This document shows, piece by piece, positions 9,047-18,800 of a stretch of 35,873 bases of DNA (positions within the stretch are counted from its first letter, which is position 1; every line of letters begins with the position of its first letter). Under the pieces are notes generated by a model that searched no databases, was not told where the DNA came from, and was given only the letters and a program-made list of their open reading frames with translations. The position numbers and the translations under genes were made by a program. Source of the stretch: JAFGWO01 sp965603295 (GTDB lineage: Bacteria > BMS3Abin14); assembly GCA_965603295.1 (NCBI GenBank), contig CBFDCL010000012.1:1-35873 (forward strand), read 5' to 3'.

Positions 9047-9159
9047 GTTTCCCTTGGGTCTTGGATTTCTCGTCCGCCGTCTTGTCCGTCGTAGCCTGGA
9101 AGGCGAAGTCGGAAGCTGGTCGAAAGGTGGTAGCGAAGGCGGATGAATCTTGGATTCAT

Positions 9160-9225
9160 TTCACAACTTTCAAACTCTCAAACTCTCAAACTTTCAAACT
9201 ACCTATTCTCAATCCTCAATTCCCA
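9160..9225 (+). repeat. Octad array passing into heptads upstream of the zinc-ribbon gene
   Basis: The word ACTTTCAA/ACTCTCAA repeats four times with an 8-bp step from about 9165, then the step drops to 7 bp as the word becomes TTCTCAA, TCCTCAA and TTCCCAT. It shows that period and word can change within one array. The spacer 9047-9159 before it holds degenerate GGCGAAG/GGAAGC text related to the hairpin module and a short palindrome ATGAATC-TTG-GATTCAT near 9143. Confidence 0.7.
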
Positions 9226-9309
9226 TACTCTCCCTCGGCACCATTCTTGCTTATAAAAAATGCGACAAAGGATCAGTGAGAAGGAACCTGTTTTCAAGGG
9301 AGGTTCACA

Positions 9310-9510
9310 ATGGAGCTGACCATCAATTGTCCCACCTGCGGGGAGCGTATTTCGAGTAAATGCCGGGGCGAAGAGGACTGGTTCTTCTGCGGCTCCTGCC
9401 AGTCCATGTTCTTTTCCTGTGAAAGCCTGCGAAAAAACTGGCCTTCCCTGTATAAAACCCTTGCGGAAAGGAAGGAAGGTTTTCCAACCCTTGCGAAACG
9501 AGGGGCATAA
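9310..9510 (+). CDS. Small zinc-ribbon protein
   Basis: A 66-residue protein with two CxxC knuckles, CPTC at residues 7-10 and CGSC at 27-30, separated by 16 residues, plus single cysteines at 18 and 36. This fits a one-zinc ribbon (or a rubredoxin-like knuckle) of the small FmdB/zf-ribbon kind. The C-terminal part is basic and helical (LRKNWPSLYKTLAERKEGF). The ATG is preceded by GGGAGG with good spacing, which supports a real gene despite the size. Its role is unknown; nucleic acid or protein binding is the usual guess for such ribbons. Confidence 0.72.
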   Translation: MELTINCPTCGERISSKCRGEEDWFFCGSCQSMFFSCESLRKNWPSLYKTLAERKEGFPTLAKRGA

Positions 9511-9851
9511 GGCCGGGGATTCCGGCTCTGGCCCCATCTGGCGTTCATGATTGAATAGGAAAAAAATTACACAGATAAACCGTGAGGATACCCGACTTCA
9601 AAGAATAAGTGAAAATTTTTACCCAATCTTCGAAGCAAGGTGCGCTGTAACCGGGAGGAAAGGAACGGATTTAAGCAATCAGAGGTAAATTTTTCCCCTG
9701 GAAAACGGAAAAATTGGGAAAAAGTCGCCTCAGGGTCCATTTCAGGGAAACTGGTGTTTTAAACTGATCTGGAACGAATTTTGCTAAGTAACTAGCATTG
9801 GGGGGTTTAACCCGGGCATTTTTACCAGTGCCCATAGTGGAGTCATAAACC
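9511..9851. other. Spacer with no recognised element
   Basis: These 341 bases contain no supported gene, no heptad array and no terminator with a T-run. A weak five-base-pair GCCGG/CCGGC hairpin lies just after the zinc-ribbon gene near 9513-9528. The 60-residue ORF on the minus strand at 9671-9853 lacks a ribosome binding site and is not accepted. Confidence 0.5.
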
Positions 9852-10073
9852 ATGCGTGCTTATGCCGAAAAAATCAGCGAATTCCATCCCGGGAAGGTTC
9901 GGCCCTTTTTCACCAGAAATCAGATCGCCTTTCTGGAAGATCTCCTGATCAACCGGGGCTGCATGCGGGCTCTGGAAAACGGAAAGGGTTCCACCCATCC
10001 TGAAAAGTGCCAGGAGTGCGCCGTGAATCTGGCCGAAATGGTCAACACCATCAGGAAAATGAACCGACGGTAA
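9852..10073 (+). CDS. Small conserved-looking protein with a Cys pair
   Basis: A 73-residue, basic, predicted alpha-helical protein: an N-terminal FHPGKVRPFFTRNQIAFLEDLLINRGC half and a C-terminal HPEKCQECAVNLAEMVNTIRKMN helix with C-x2-C. With the earlier Cys this could form a small metal site. GTGGAG lies about 11 bases before the ATG, and two stacked hairpins with a long T-run end the unit, which supports an expressed small gene. I do not recognise a family. Confidence 0.6.
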   Translation: MRAYAEKISEFHPGKVRPFFTRNQIAFLEDLLINRGCMRALENGKGSTHPEKCQECAVNLAEMVNTIRKMNRR

Positions 10074-10090
10074 ACGAACCCACCCCACCC

Positions 10091-10144
10091 CCACCCGGTT
10101 TTGTGGGTGGAAGGCCGGCTTCGAAAGGAGCCGGCCTTTTTTTT
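10091..10144 (+). terminator. Double-hairpin terminator
   Basis: A CCACCC/GGGTGG stem at 10091-10110 is followed directly by AAGGCCGGCT at 10111-10120 pairing with AGCCGGCCTT at 10129-10138, and eight T residues. The second hairpin is a textbook intrinsic terminator for the 9852-10073 gene. Confidence 0.88.
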
Positions 10145-10263
10145 CGAATTATCCTGATTCATTTTGCTCTGACATCGTACATGATGGGCCGAACTTTGTT
10201 ATGATAAATGTTCGAAGTTATTGAGGATAACTAAGCGCTGCGGTCCCGAAATGGATAGGTACC

Positions 10264-10983
10264 ATGAAAAACGCCTGTGTTGTTCTCCCGACCTTTAACG
10301 AGTCTGAAAGCCTGCCTTTGCTTATACCGTTGATCTTTGATCAGTCAGGTATGTTACCGGAGCATGACATAGATGTGCTGGTAGTCGATGACCTGTCGCC
10401 GGACGGGACCTCCGACGTGGTCAAAAAGCTTCAAAAAAAATATCCTGATCTTCATCTCCTGTCCGGGACAAAAAAAGGTCTCGGCGATGCCTACAGGAGA
10501 GGTTTTATCCATGCCCTTAAGACCCTGAACCCGGATTTTGTCTTTCAGATGGACGCCGACCTTCAGCACGACCCGGCCATGATCCCCGTTTTTCTCACAT
10601 CGGTTGCTTCGGGACACACCCTCGTCATCGGATCGCGGTTCGTTGAGGAAGGAGTAACTCCCGGTTATTCCTTCATTCGGAAGTGTCAGAGCAAACTGGG
10701 CAGCTGGCTCATCCGAACCTTCATGGGGATTAAAGGTGTTCGTGACTGCACTTCGGGATACCGGTGTATCGATGCCGGATTGCTGGCTTGTTGTGATCTG
10801 AGTTCCCTGCCTTCCGACGGGTTTACCTTTCAGAGTCAGCTTTTGTACGAATTGATCCGCAACGGAGCCAAAGTTAAGGAAGTCCCCATCATCTTCAAAC
10901 GGAGAAAACACGGCCGATCCAAGCTTACAATGGCCGATCGGTTTGATTTTATTTTCAACCTGATCTTTTTCCGCTTCAGGTGA
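10264..10983 (+). CDS. Dolichyl/polyprenyl-phosphate mannose synthase-like GT2 glycosyltransferase
   Basis: A 239-residue GT-A enzyme of the DPM1 type. VVLPTFNE at 6-13 opens the nucleotide-binding fold, VDDLSPDGT at 41-49 corresponds to the VDDNSPDGT motif of polyprenol monophosphomannose synthases, and DADLQHDP at 97-104 carries the metal-binding DxD. GSRFVEEG and the FKRRKHGRSKL segment near the C-terminus are also family features. It should transfer a sugar from a nucleotide donor to a polyprenyl phosphate at the inner membrane face. It lacks the C-terminal membrane domain some members have. The GT-C enzyme encoded 13 bases downstream uses such lipid-linked sugars, so the two probably form a donor-transferase pair. 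Confidence 0.88.
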   Translation: MKNACVVLPTFNESESLPLLIPLIFDQSGMLPEHDIDVLVVDDLSPDGTSDVVKKLQKKYPDLHLLSGTKKGLGDAYRRGFIHALKTLNPDFVFQMDADLQHDPAMIPVFLTSVASGHTLVIGSRFVEEGVTPGYSFIRKCQSKLGSWLIRTFMGIKGVRDCTSGYRCIDAGLLACCDLSSLPSDGFTFQSQLLYELIRNGAKVKEVPIIFKRRKHGRSKLTMADRFDFIFNLIFFRFR

Positions 10984-10996
10984 ACGAAGTAATACA

Positions 10997-12724
10997 GTGG
11001 CCAAAATGTTGAAAAGAATGATTGCGGGTGAGAATGGAGGGGGCTTAACACCTCTAGCGGTGTGGATCATCCTTGGGTTCCTCGTTCTCGTCGGCATCCT
11101 CAGGATCGCTGCCACCTACCCTGTCCTGAGCCAGACCCTGGACGAGCCGGCATCCATAGCCTGCGGCATGGAATGGCTGGACAGGGGAACCTACACTTAC
11201 GAGCCGGTTCACCCGCCCCTCGCCCGGGTAATGACGGCCGTTGGACCCTACCTGAGAGGAGGCCGGGCCACCGAGGCACGATCCATGTGGAAAGAGGGCA
11301 ACAACATCCTGCATTTCAAGGACACCTACTGGAAGAACCTGGCCCTTGCCCGCCTGGGGATCCTGCCGTTCTTCATCCTGGGCTCGGTGGTGGTTTTTCT
11401 TTGGACACGGGCGGTCCTGGGACAAGCTGTTGCCCTTGTCTCCGTTGGTTTTTTCACTACGCTCCCTCCCATCCTGGCTCACTCCGGGTTCGCCACCCTG
11501 GACATGGCCCTTGCTTCGACGGTCCTCCTGGCTCTTTACGCTTACCAGCGGTTCGTAAAGAACCCGTGTTTTAGACGAGCCATTTTTTTCGGGGCGGCCT
11601 GCGGGCTGGCGATCCTCACCAAGTTCACGGCCGGGGTTATCCTTGCGATAGCCCTCCTTTCCCACGTCTTCTTCGGCGCCCTTCTTGCCGTTAAAAGGAA
11701 TGAGAGCGATTCCAGGGAATATCGTCCCCGTTCCGCCGTTCTCATCGGTGCCGCGATTCTGGCGGTCACACTGACGCTGTGGGCCGGGTACCGGTTTTCC
11801 TTCGGACCGGTGGTGGAGAATGAACGGAGGCCTTTTACCACCATGGGGGGGACGGTCAGAACACCCACGGCAAATCCGGGCATCCAGGAATCCACCGATA
11901 AAGATCCATCAATTCTGGAAGGCCGGTCCTGGCCCGCGCCCGAACTTCTTCAGGGGATAAGGCATGCCAAATGGAGGGACTCCTCGGGCAGTTTCGCCTA
12001 CCTGTTTGGAGAAATTAAGCGGGGCGGCTGGTGGTACTATTATCCATCCGTAATTCTCTATAAAACCCCATTACCTTTCCTTCTTCTGATGATTATCGGG
12101 ATCACGGGGGTATTCAAGCAGAAGCTGCACCGGAACGACCTTAACCACCTGATGATGGTTGTCTACCCGGTGGTGATCCTCCTGGCGTTCCTCCCTTCCC
12201 AGGTCAACAACGGGGTGCGGCAGATTCTGGTGATCTACGGGTTCCTCTCCATCCTCGCTGCCCTGGGGGCAGTGTCCCTTTTCGGATCGGGGTCGGGTTA
12301 TGGAATCCGGCGGGGTCTGATCGTTGGTCTGGCGGCATGGCACATGGCCGGGGGAATCGCGGTTCATCCCGACTACGTGGCATACTTTAACGAACTCGCG
12401 GGGAACCGACCCGAAGAGGTCCTCGTGGAAAGCGATCTTGACTGGGGACAGGATCTGGGACGGCTGGTTCGAACCGTCAACGACATGGGCATTGAGGAGA
12501 TTGCACTGAAAATTGCTACCACGGCGGACCTGAGCCGTTTTCCCTTGCCGAAACTCCGAAACATGAACCCCGGAGTGCCGGTCACCGGATGGATTGCCAT
12601 CAGTTACTGGAGGCTGAAGTTCTACAATACGGACGGGGGAGCTGAACCGCCCTACGGATGGCTTGAGGAATACACGCCTGAACGCCGGGTGGGCACGTCT
12701 ATCCTCTTGTTCAATATCCCCTAA
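10997..12724 (+). CDS. GT-C family membrane glycosyltransferase (GT39/GT83-like)
   Basis: A 575-residue polytopic membrane protein. After the first TM (about 21-42) the first extracytoplasmic loop has LDEPASIACGMEWL, whose Asp-Glu pair is the catalytic/metal site expected in PMT- and ArnT-type transferases, and YEPVHPPLARV nearby. Nine to eleven further TMs run to about residue 445, followed by a soluble C-terminal part with LVESDLDWGQDLGRL. These enzymes move a sugar from a polyprenyl-phosphate carrier to a protein or lipid acceptor on the periplasmic side. The start is GTG 10997, or ATG 11006 in the same frame; both are close to the upstream stop, consistent with an operon with the DPM-like gene. 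Confidence 0.83.
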   Translation: MAKMLKRMIAGENGGGLTPLAVWIILGFLVLVGILRIAATYPVLSQTLDEPASIACGMEWLDRGTYTYEPVHPPLARVMTAVGPYLRGGRATEARSMWKEGNNILHFKDTYWKNLALARLGILPFFILGSVVVFLWTRAVLGQAVALVSVGFFTTLPPILAHSGFATLDMALASTVLLALYAYQRFVKNPCFRRAIFFGAACGLAILTKFTAGVILAIALLSHVFFGALLAVKRNESDSREYRPRSAVLIGAAILAVTLTLWAGYRFSFGPVVENERRPFTTMGGTVRTPTANPGIQESTDKDPSILEGRSWPAPELLQGIRHAKWRDSSGSFAYLFGEIKRGGWWYYYPSVILYKTPLPFLLLMIIGITGVFKQKLHRNDLNHLMMVVYPVVILLAFLPSQVNNGVRQILVIYGFLSILAALGAVSLFGSGSGYGIRRGLIVGLAAWHMAGGIAVHPDYVAYFNELAGNRPEEVLVESDLDWGQDLGRLVRTVNDMGIEEIALKIATTADLSRFPLPKLRNMNPGVPVTGWIAISYWRLKFYNTDGGAEPPYGWLEEYTPERRVGTSILLFNIP

Positions 12725-13019
12725 GGACGGTGTTGGAAAAATGAAAGGCTTGAGGTGAATAGGCGAAATTCTATTCGTGCGGCCCAGGTGATTGGAGGTT
12801 TCCCTCCAGCTTTGAAATTTTGTGTTATCATAAACCTGATCTTTATGGGGTTATTGCCGGTTTCCTCCGGATACCGTTTCAAGCGGGAAACCCGGAAATC
12901 CGCCTTTGCTGAAGATTCCGCCAGGGGGTTATCCTGGTTCAATATGCGCCCGGAAAACTTTTTCCCTGATTTGTGATGGAAAAACCGGAAACGTGGGTGT
13001 GGATCACAAGGAGGGTAAG
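12725..13019. other. Spacer before the DUF1566 gene
   Basis: These 295 bases hold open frames on both strands (12755-12976 and 12721-12942) without ribosome binding sites. Two small hairpins are visible: GAATAG/CTATTC near 12757-12776 and TGGAGG/CCTCCA near 12793-12808. No T-run follows either. The GGAGGG ribosome binding site of the next gene ends the spacer. Confidence 0.45.
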
Positions 13020-14702
13020 ATGAGAAGGAAACGCGCTTTCTTCGACATGTTCCTCGCCGCGGGCGCCATCATCGCGACCCTGTTTACCATCTATTGCGCC
13101 AATTCACCCGGCACCCCGGACCTGGAACCATCCTGTCCCCACATCAACGATGTAATTATATCACCCAATGAAGGGCAGAGTTTTACCACAGGTGAAACCG
13201 TCACCTTCCAGATCAACGACAATTACGGAGGATTCACCTTCTACAACGTGCAGTGGTCCTCGGATATCGATGGACCCCTCGGCACAACGGACTATTTCAC
13301 AAGAGATGATCTTAGCGCAGGAACCCATACCCTAACCCTGAACTTTTGGGATGAGCCCGTTTATGGGGGAGACACGGTATCCTGTTGGTATGATCGGACG
13401 ATCCATGTTGGGGATGTTTTCAACGACTGCCCGGACTTCGATACCTCTGCCAACTGTGACGATTGCGAGCACGCTTACTGTCTCCAGGAGCCTCTCGATG
13501 GAGGAGTTTTCGGAGAGAGTGAGCCCATCGATTTCGGTGTTCTACTCAGCTACGATGCCAGTGTCAGCTATACCAGCATCCAGTGGGCCTCAAGCATCGA
13601 CGGTCCCCTCTCTTCAGAACAGGCGTTTTCGTCAACTCTTTCCGCGGGCGCCCATACCATCAGCGTTACTGTCTACTACGACAGTTCTACCTACGGAACC
13701 GGCTACTGTTCCCAGGAGGTGGGTATCACAGTCGAAAGTCAGCTCATCATGTCCTACGACCTCCCGGGCACGGGGTTGACCCTGTGTTACGGCACCGGTT
13801 CCACCTCCATCGACTGCCCGGCACCCGGGGAACCCTTCTACGGCCAGGACGCCCAGTACGGGCCCAACGTGATGTCCGTCATCGCCAGTTCCGACGGCAC
13901 CGCCTGGGACATGGACGCCGGCCTCATCTGGCAGAGGGGGTACAGCGGCAGTTTTTCCACCATCTACAACTGGTACGAGGCTTCCGGCACCTACGACGCG
14001 GTCCACAACCCCGGTTCCACCGACGTGTGCGGAGACCTTGACCTGGCGGGACAGTCCTGGCGCCTGCCGACGCTGCGGGAACTGGCCACCTTTACCGATT
14101 ATGGCCGGCTGTACCCGGCTCTTGACACCTCCATTTTCGAAGCCGGGACCCCCATAGGTTCCTTTAACCCTTACTGGAGCGCCACCGAAACTGCATGGTC
14201 CGACAGCCGGGCCTGGTTCGTGGACGCGACGACCGGGTCAGCCATGAACATCCTTAAAGACATGTCCGATGGCATGATCTACGAAAGTTTCGTCCGGTGC
14301 GTCACCTACCCGTCGCTGCCGGCGCCGGCCTTTTCCGTCCACGATTCCCTCACGGTCACCGACAATGTCACCGGGCTCATGTGGGAACGCTTCGATTCCC
14401 CGGCCAATACCTGGGAAGAGGCCCTGGCACAGTGTGAGCTCGCGACCACCGGGACCTACCCCGACTGGAGACTGCCCAACGTCAGGGAACTCACGAGCCT
14501 CATCGATTACGGTATGCACAGCCCCGCCATCGACACGACCGTCTTCGGGGACTTGAGCACCGCTCCGCCTTACTGGACCTCGACGACTTCCATGTTGGAC
14601 TACTCTTCCGCCTGGCTGGTGGACTTTGATGACGGTTCCCTCCCGGCAAACACGAAGACTTCATCAACCTACGCTTTCCGTTGCGTGAGAGGGCCGGATT
14701 GA
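13020..14702 (+). CDS. Secreted protein with Ig-like region and two DUF1566 (Lcl C-terminal) domains
   Basis: A 560-residue exported protein. The N-terminus (RRKR, hydrophobic 10-25, then Cys-Ala-Asn-Ser) is a signal peptide; a Cys at about 26 could be lipidated but the preceding Tyr makes a poor lipobox. Two similar Ig-like repeats follow, each with 'VQWSSDIDGPLGT' or 'IQWASSIDGPLSS' (about 78-90 and 183-195). The C-terminal 330 residues contain two DUF1566 units, each with SWRLPTLREL or DWRLPNVREL, YWSAT or YWTST, and FVRCV or FRCVRG endings. DUF1566 is related to C-type-lectin-like folds in surface proteins, so binding or adhesion at the cell surface is plausible. ATG 13020 has GGAGGG upstream; the frame is open to 12906 but without such a site. 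Confidence 0.85.
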   Translation: MRRKRAFFDMFLAAGAIIATLFTIYCANSPGTPDLEPSCPHINDVIISPNEGQSFTTGETVTFQINDNYGGFTFYNVQWSSDIDGPLGTTDYFTRDDLSAGTHTLTLNFWDEPVYGGDTVSCWYDRTIHVGDVFNDCPDFDTSANCDDCEHAYCLQEPLDGGVFGESEPIDFGVLLSYDASVSYTSIQWASSIDGPLSSEQAFSSTLSAGAHTISVTVYYDSSTYGTGYCSQEVGITVESQLIMSYDLPGTGLTLCYGTGSTSIDCPAPGEPFYGQDAQYGPNVMSVIASSDGTAWDMDAGLIWQRGYSGSFSTIYNWYEASGTYDAVHNPGSTDVCGDLDLAGQSWRLPTLRELATFTDYGRLYPALDTSIFEAGTPIGSFNPYWSATETAWSDSRAWFVDATTGSAMNILKDMSDGMIYESFVRCVTYPSLPAPAFSVHDSLTVTDNVTGLMWERFDSPANTWEEALAQCELATTGTYPDWRLPNVRELTSLIDYGMHSPAIDTTVFGDLSTAPPYWTSTTSMLDYSSAWLVDFDDGSLPANTKTSSTYAFRCVRGPD

Positions 14703-14791
14703 GGGAAGGGGAAAGTGGAAAGTGGAAAGGAGAAAGGGAAAAGGAGAAAGGGACGGGGACCGATGACGGTCACCTGTCACCGCTCACGTTT
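14701..14791 (+). repeat. Thirteen-unit heptad array starting at a stop codon
   Basis: Starting one base into the TGA stop of the DUF1566 gene, 13 successive 7-bp steps can be read. The first eight are purine words: GAGGGAA, GGGGAAA, GTGGAAA (14715 and 14722), GGAGAAA (14729, 14743), GGGAAAA and GGGACGG. The register then continues with GGACCGA, TGACGGT, CACCTGT (14771), CACCGCT (14778) and CACGTTT. A purine-only word turns into a CACC word with no loss of step. Confidence 0.82.
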
Positions 14792-14834
14792 TCCAGACTG
14801 TTAATATGACTCTTACCTGTCTTCTGAGTTTCCT

Positions 14835-15668
14835 TCAGGCCCCCGGTGCATCGGGGGCCTTTTTCATACCTTTGATGCGCGTGGCGACCAGCCACCAGCC
14901 AACGGCGGCAAAGGGGATCGAGAGGATCTGCCCCATGTTGAGGAAAATGGACGGGTCCAGGACGTGGGGCTCCTTGAGGAATTCCACGAGAAACCGTCCG
15001 CTAAAATAGCAGCCCAGGATCAGGCCCGTCATCAGGCCCAAAGGCCTTTTCTCCCCGAGTTTCCTGTCCACGGAAAAGAGGACGGCAAAGACAACAACAC
15101 CCATGACGGCCTCGTACAGCTGGGATGGATGGCGAGGGGTCAAAGATAATCCTTTTGACCTGTCATAGATGGGATAGATTACCGCCCAGGGAACCGAGGA
15201 AGCCTTGCCCACGATCTCTCCGTTGATGAAGTTTCCCAGGCGGACGCAGGTGGTGGCCAGGGGGATGGAAAGGGAGAAACGGTCCAGGGCCTCGAGGTAG
15301 GGCATGGCGCGGCCCCGTGAGAAAACCCAGAGCGCACCCAGAAGACCGAGGGTGGACCCGTGGCTGGCAAACCCGCTGCGCCAGGAAGTCAACAGTTCCA
15401 AAGGGTCCTTGAAAAGGTACTCGAGGTTGTAGAAAAAGATGTTGCCCAGGCGTCCCCCGACAATAACACCGATGATCCCCATCCAGATGAGGGGAAGGGC
15501 TTCTTCCCACGGGCGGCCGGATCGCCTGATCTGCCATATCCAGATGAGGCCTCCCTGGAGCATGGCCAGCGCGAAAAACAGGCCGTAAAAGCGGATTTCT
15601 ATCCCGGCCAACCGGAAAAACCCCGGGTCGAGATTATGGGTCCAGTAAGCGGTATTAAATGTAATCAT
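14835..15668 (-). CDS. lgt: Phosphatidylglycerol:prolipoprotein diacylglyceryl transferase
   Basis: A 277-residue, seven-TM inner-membrane enzyme that transfers diacylglyceryl from phosphatidylglycerol to the lipobox cysteine of prolipoproteins. Signature residues line up with E. coli numbering: His103 (SGFASHG), Arg143 and Asn146 (CVRLGNFINGE), Gly154, and an Arg in the GRFLVEF segment near 225 in place of R239. GGRLGN at 71-76 and RHPSQLYEA at 179-187 are further family marks. Length is normal. It is encoded alone and diverges from the activase gene. The C-terminal nine residues are encoded by the intrinsic terminator of the convergent gene, and the stop codon lies immediately beyond the stem. 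Confidence 0.96.
   Translation of the reverse strand: MITFNTAYWTHNLDPGFFRLAGIEIRFYGLFFALAMLQGGLIWIWQIRRSGRPWEEALPLIWMGIIGVIVGGRLGNIFFYNLEYLFKDPLELLTSWRSGFASHGSTLGLLGALWVFSRGRAMPYLEALDRFSLSIPLATTCVRLGNFINGEIVGKASSVPWAVIYPIYDRSKGLSLTPRHPSQLYEAVMGVVVFAVLFSVDRKLGEKRPLGLMTGLILGCYFSGRFLVEFLKEPHVLDPSIFLNMGQILSIPFAAVGWWLVATRIKGMKKAPDAPGA
14837..14864 (+). terminator. Terminator of the DUF1566 gene lying inside the lgt coding end
   Basis: AGGCCCCCG at 14837-14845 pairs with CGGGGGCCT at 14852-14860 around a six-base loop, followed by TTTTT on the plus strand. Read on the minus strand the same bases encode the last residues of Lgt (KKAPDAPGA) and the hairpin is followed by no T-run, so it serves the plus-strand gene. 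Confidence 0.85.
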
Positions 15669-15813
15669 CGGTGCTTGCGTCCCGCCATCCGGTTTTCTCG
15701 TGCGTTCAGGTCGTAAAATAATCTATAACATAAAAACCCGCCACACTTTTACCAACGAATCCAGGCAGGGTATAATTTCTCTGTAAGTCGGAAAAAACTC
15801 AAAGGAAGGGTTT

Positions 15814-18800
15814 ATGTCACAAGCCGTCGGCATATGCGTTGGAGCGATGACCGTTTCCATCGCGAAGGAATCCAATGAGGGGATTACTTCCCGGAGGATT
15901 CCCCACGAAGGCAACGTGGCCGAAACCTTAAAATTGATCCTCTCGGAGAAAAGCGGGGCTCGGGTTGGGATCACGGGCCGGAAATTCCGCAGACTCATCA
16001 ACGCCCCGACAATTCCGGAGCCGGAAGCGGTGGAGCTGGCTTTCGGCCACGTCCGGGAACGTTACCCTGATATCGACTGCATTGTCTCGGCCGGGGGGGA
16101 ATCGTTCCTTGCCTACTGCATCGATCGGAAGGGGCACGTACGCTCCGTCCACACGGGCAACAAGTGCGCCTCAGGAACGGGGGAGTTTTTCCTTCAACAG
16201 GTGAGGAGGATGGGGCTTTCCCTGGAAGAGGCGGTGACGCTGGCAGGGGGCGCTGAACCCTATGATGTCGCCTCGCGGTGCACCGTCTTCTGCAAGAGTG
16301 ACTGCACCCATGCTCTTAACAAGGGGATCGAACGGGGAAGGGTGACGGCGGGCCTCTGCCGAATGATGGCCGGGAAGATCGTGGAACTACTTCGCGCGGC
16401 CGGGGCCGGGAAAGCCCTTATTATCGGCGGTGTAAGCCGGAACACCATCGTCATGGAAAAGGTCGGTGAACAGTTTCCGGACATCATCGTGCCTCCGGAG
16501 GCTCCTTATTTTGAAGCCCTCGGAGCCCTCCGGTGGGCGGCCGAAAACGCACAGGGGGTCACGGCCGGCATGGGGCTGATCCGTTCCGGGATACACTCTT
16601 TTTCCCGCCTGCCGACCCTCGGCAAGGGGCTCGAGATGGTGACTTTCCAGACGGCGGAAAGGGCCGGATACGATGACCTGGAATACGTTCTGGGCCTGGA
16701 TGTAGGCAGCACCACAACAAAGGCTGTTCTCATGGGGGCCAAGGGGAAAAGCATCGTCTCGAGTATTTACCTTCGCACCGACGGTGACCCGGTGGGGGCC
16801 AGCCGATCCTGCTACGAGAGCCTCCTGGCCCGGATCCCCGAGGGGACTGATCCTGCCATCGTCGGCCTCGGAGTAACCGGCAGCGGAAGGCGGCTCGCCG
16901 GGCTGCACGCGCTTACCGAAACCGTTATCAACGAGATCGTGGCCCATGCGGCTGCGGCTGTTCATTTCGATCCGGAGGTGGACACGATTTTCGAGATCGG
17001 AGGGCAGGACGCCAAGTACACCTTTCTGACCAACGGTGTGCCCACCGATTACGCCATGAACGAGGCCTGTTCGGCTGGTACCGGGTCTTTTCTGGAGGAA
17101 TCGTGTCTGGAGTCTTTCGGCCTGGAAACGCAGGGGATCTCTGAAGTGGCCATGGCCGGCACCGATCCTCCTGACTTTAACGACCAGTGCAGTGCTTTTA
17201 TCAGCAGTGACATCAAGACAGCCATGCAGGAGGGACTGGCGCGGGAGGACATCGTGGCGGGGCTGGTCTATTCGGTGTGCCGGAACTACCTTTCCCGGGT
17301 CAAGGGCAGCCGGCGGGTGGGACGGAAGATCTTCATGCAGGGCGGGGTGTGCTACAACCGCGCCGTGCCCCCTGGCATGGCCAACCTCTGCGGCGCCCGG
17401 ATCGTGGTGCCGCCCGATCCAGGTCTTATGGGTGCTTTCGGAACGGCTCTGGAGGCCTGGCGAAGGATCGAAACAGGGGCTGTCAAAAAAAAGGTTTTCA
17501 GCCTTTCCGAACTGGCGAACCGAGAGATAGAGTCCCTCGAACCGTTCGTCTGCAGTGGGGGCAGGGAGAAGTGCGACCGGAGGTGCATCATCGCTCGTTA
17601 CTCCATTAACGGGGGCATCTATCCCTTCGGAGGGGCTTGCGACCGGTTCTACAACCTGCGGACCGGACGGAAGGTGAACACGGCTTCCCTGGACATGGTC
17701 CGCGTACGCGAGGAATCGGTTTTCGGCGGAAACCTTGCTGGGGGGGCCGCAAACGGGCGAGGGACCGTCGGGATCCCCTCTTCCCTTTTGACCAATACCT
17801 ATTTTCCTCTTTACCATCGTTTTTTTACGGATCTCGGGTTCGAGGTTGTCCGGAGCGGCCGTTCCGATCCTGGCGGAATGAAAGCCGCCGGATCGGCCTT
17901 CTGTCTCCCCGTCCTGCAGTCCCACGGGCACGTTCGGGATCTCCTGGACAGGAATGTTGAACGGATCTTCATCCCCCATGTCAAGGGGATCCCCTCCGGG
18001 GACGAGGCTGCGGTCAACTGCACCTGTCCCCTGGTTCAGGGGGAGCCCTATGTCCTGAGCGCGGCTTTCGGCGAGGATCTTTCGGACCGTCTCCTCACCG
18101 CGGTCCTGGATTTTAACGATCCCCCTCAGACAAGGGAATCCTTCTCACGCCTCGGTATGGAGCTGGGTTTTTCCCGCCGCCAGTCGTCTGAATCTTTTGA
18201 CAGGGCCCTGGGATCTTTTCAACGGTCCCTTGAGGAAGCGAGCCGGGCCATCCGGAAGGCCCTGACCGATCCCGATGGGGAGGAAACCGGGATCGTCCTG
18301 TTCGGACGGCCTTACAACGCTTTTTCCAGCCTCGCCAACATGGGGATCCCGGTTAAATTTTCCAGCCGGGGATACCGTGTCCTTCCCCACGATCTTCTTT
18401 CCGCTGCCCAGGAGGAGTGCCAGAAGGACGAACGCATGTACTGGGCCTCAGGCCGTTCCATCCTTGCGGCGGCCCGGTTCGTCCGGGAAGAACCCGGTTT
18501 GTTCGGGGTCTATATCACCAACTTCAGCTGCGGTCCCGATTCCTTTATCCTCGAGCGGTTCCGCAGGGTCATGGGGGACAAGCCTTTCCTGACCCTGGAG
18601 CTCGATGCCCATACGGCCGACGCAGGGGTGGACACCAGGATCGAGGCGTTTCTCGACGTGGTCCAGAGCTATCGGAGGACCAGGTCTCCCGAAATCTCCC
18701 GACAGCCGTTTTCCCCTTGCCGGGTGATCAGGGAAGAAAAGGGTTTGTCGGTCCGGACGGGGGGAGGCGCCAAGTTTCCGGTCACCGATCCGGGGGTTCA

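Noticed and set aside
9513..9528. Hairpin after the zinc-ribbon gene as a terminator
   Set aside because: Only five base pairs and no T-run follows.
12721..12976. 73-residue ORFs on both strands before the DUF1566 gene
   Set aside because: Both lack ribosome binding sites and overlap each other; sequence is typical of spacer.
16387..17979. 530-residue open frame antisense to the activase gene
   Set aside because: It lies wholly inside a well-supported gene on the other strand, shows no domain or ribosome binding site, and is explained by GC-rich codon use.
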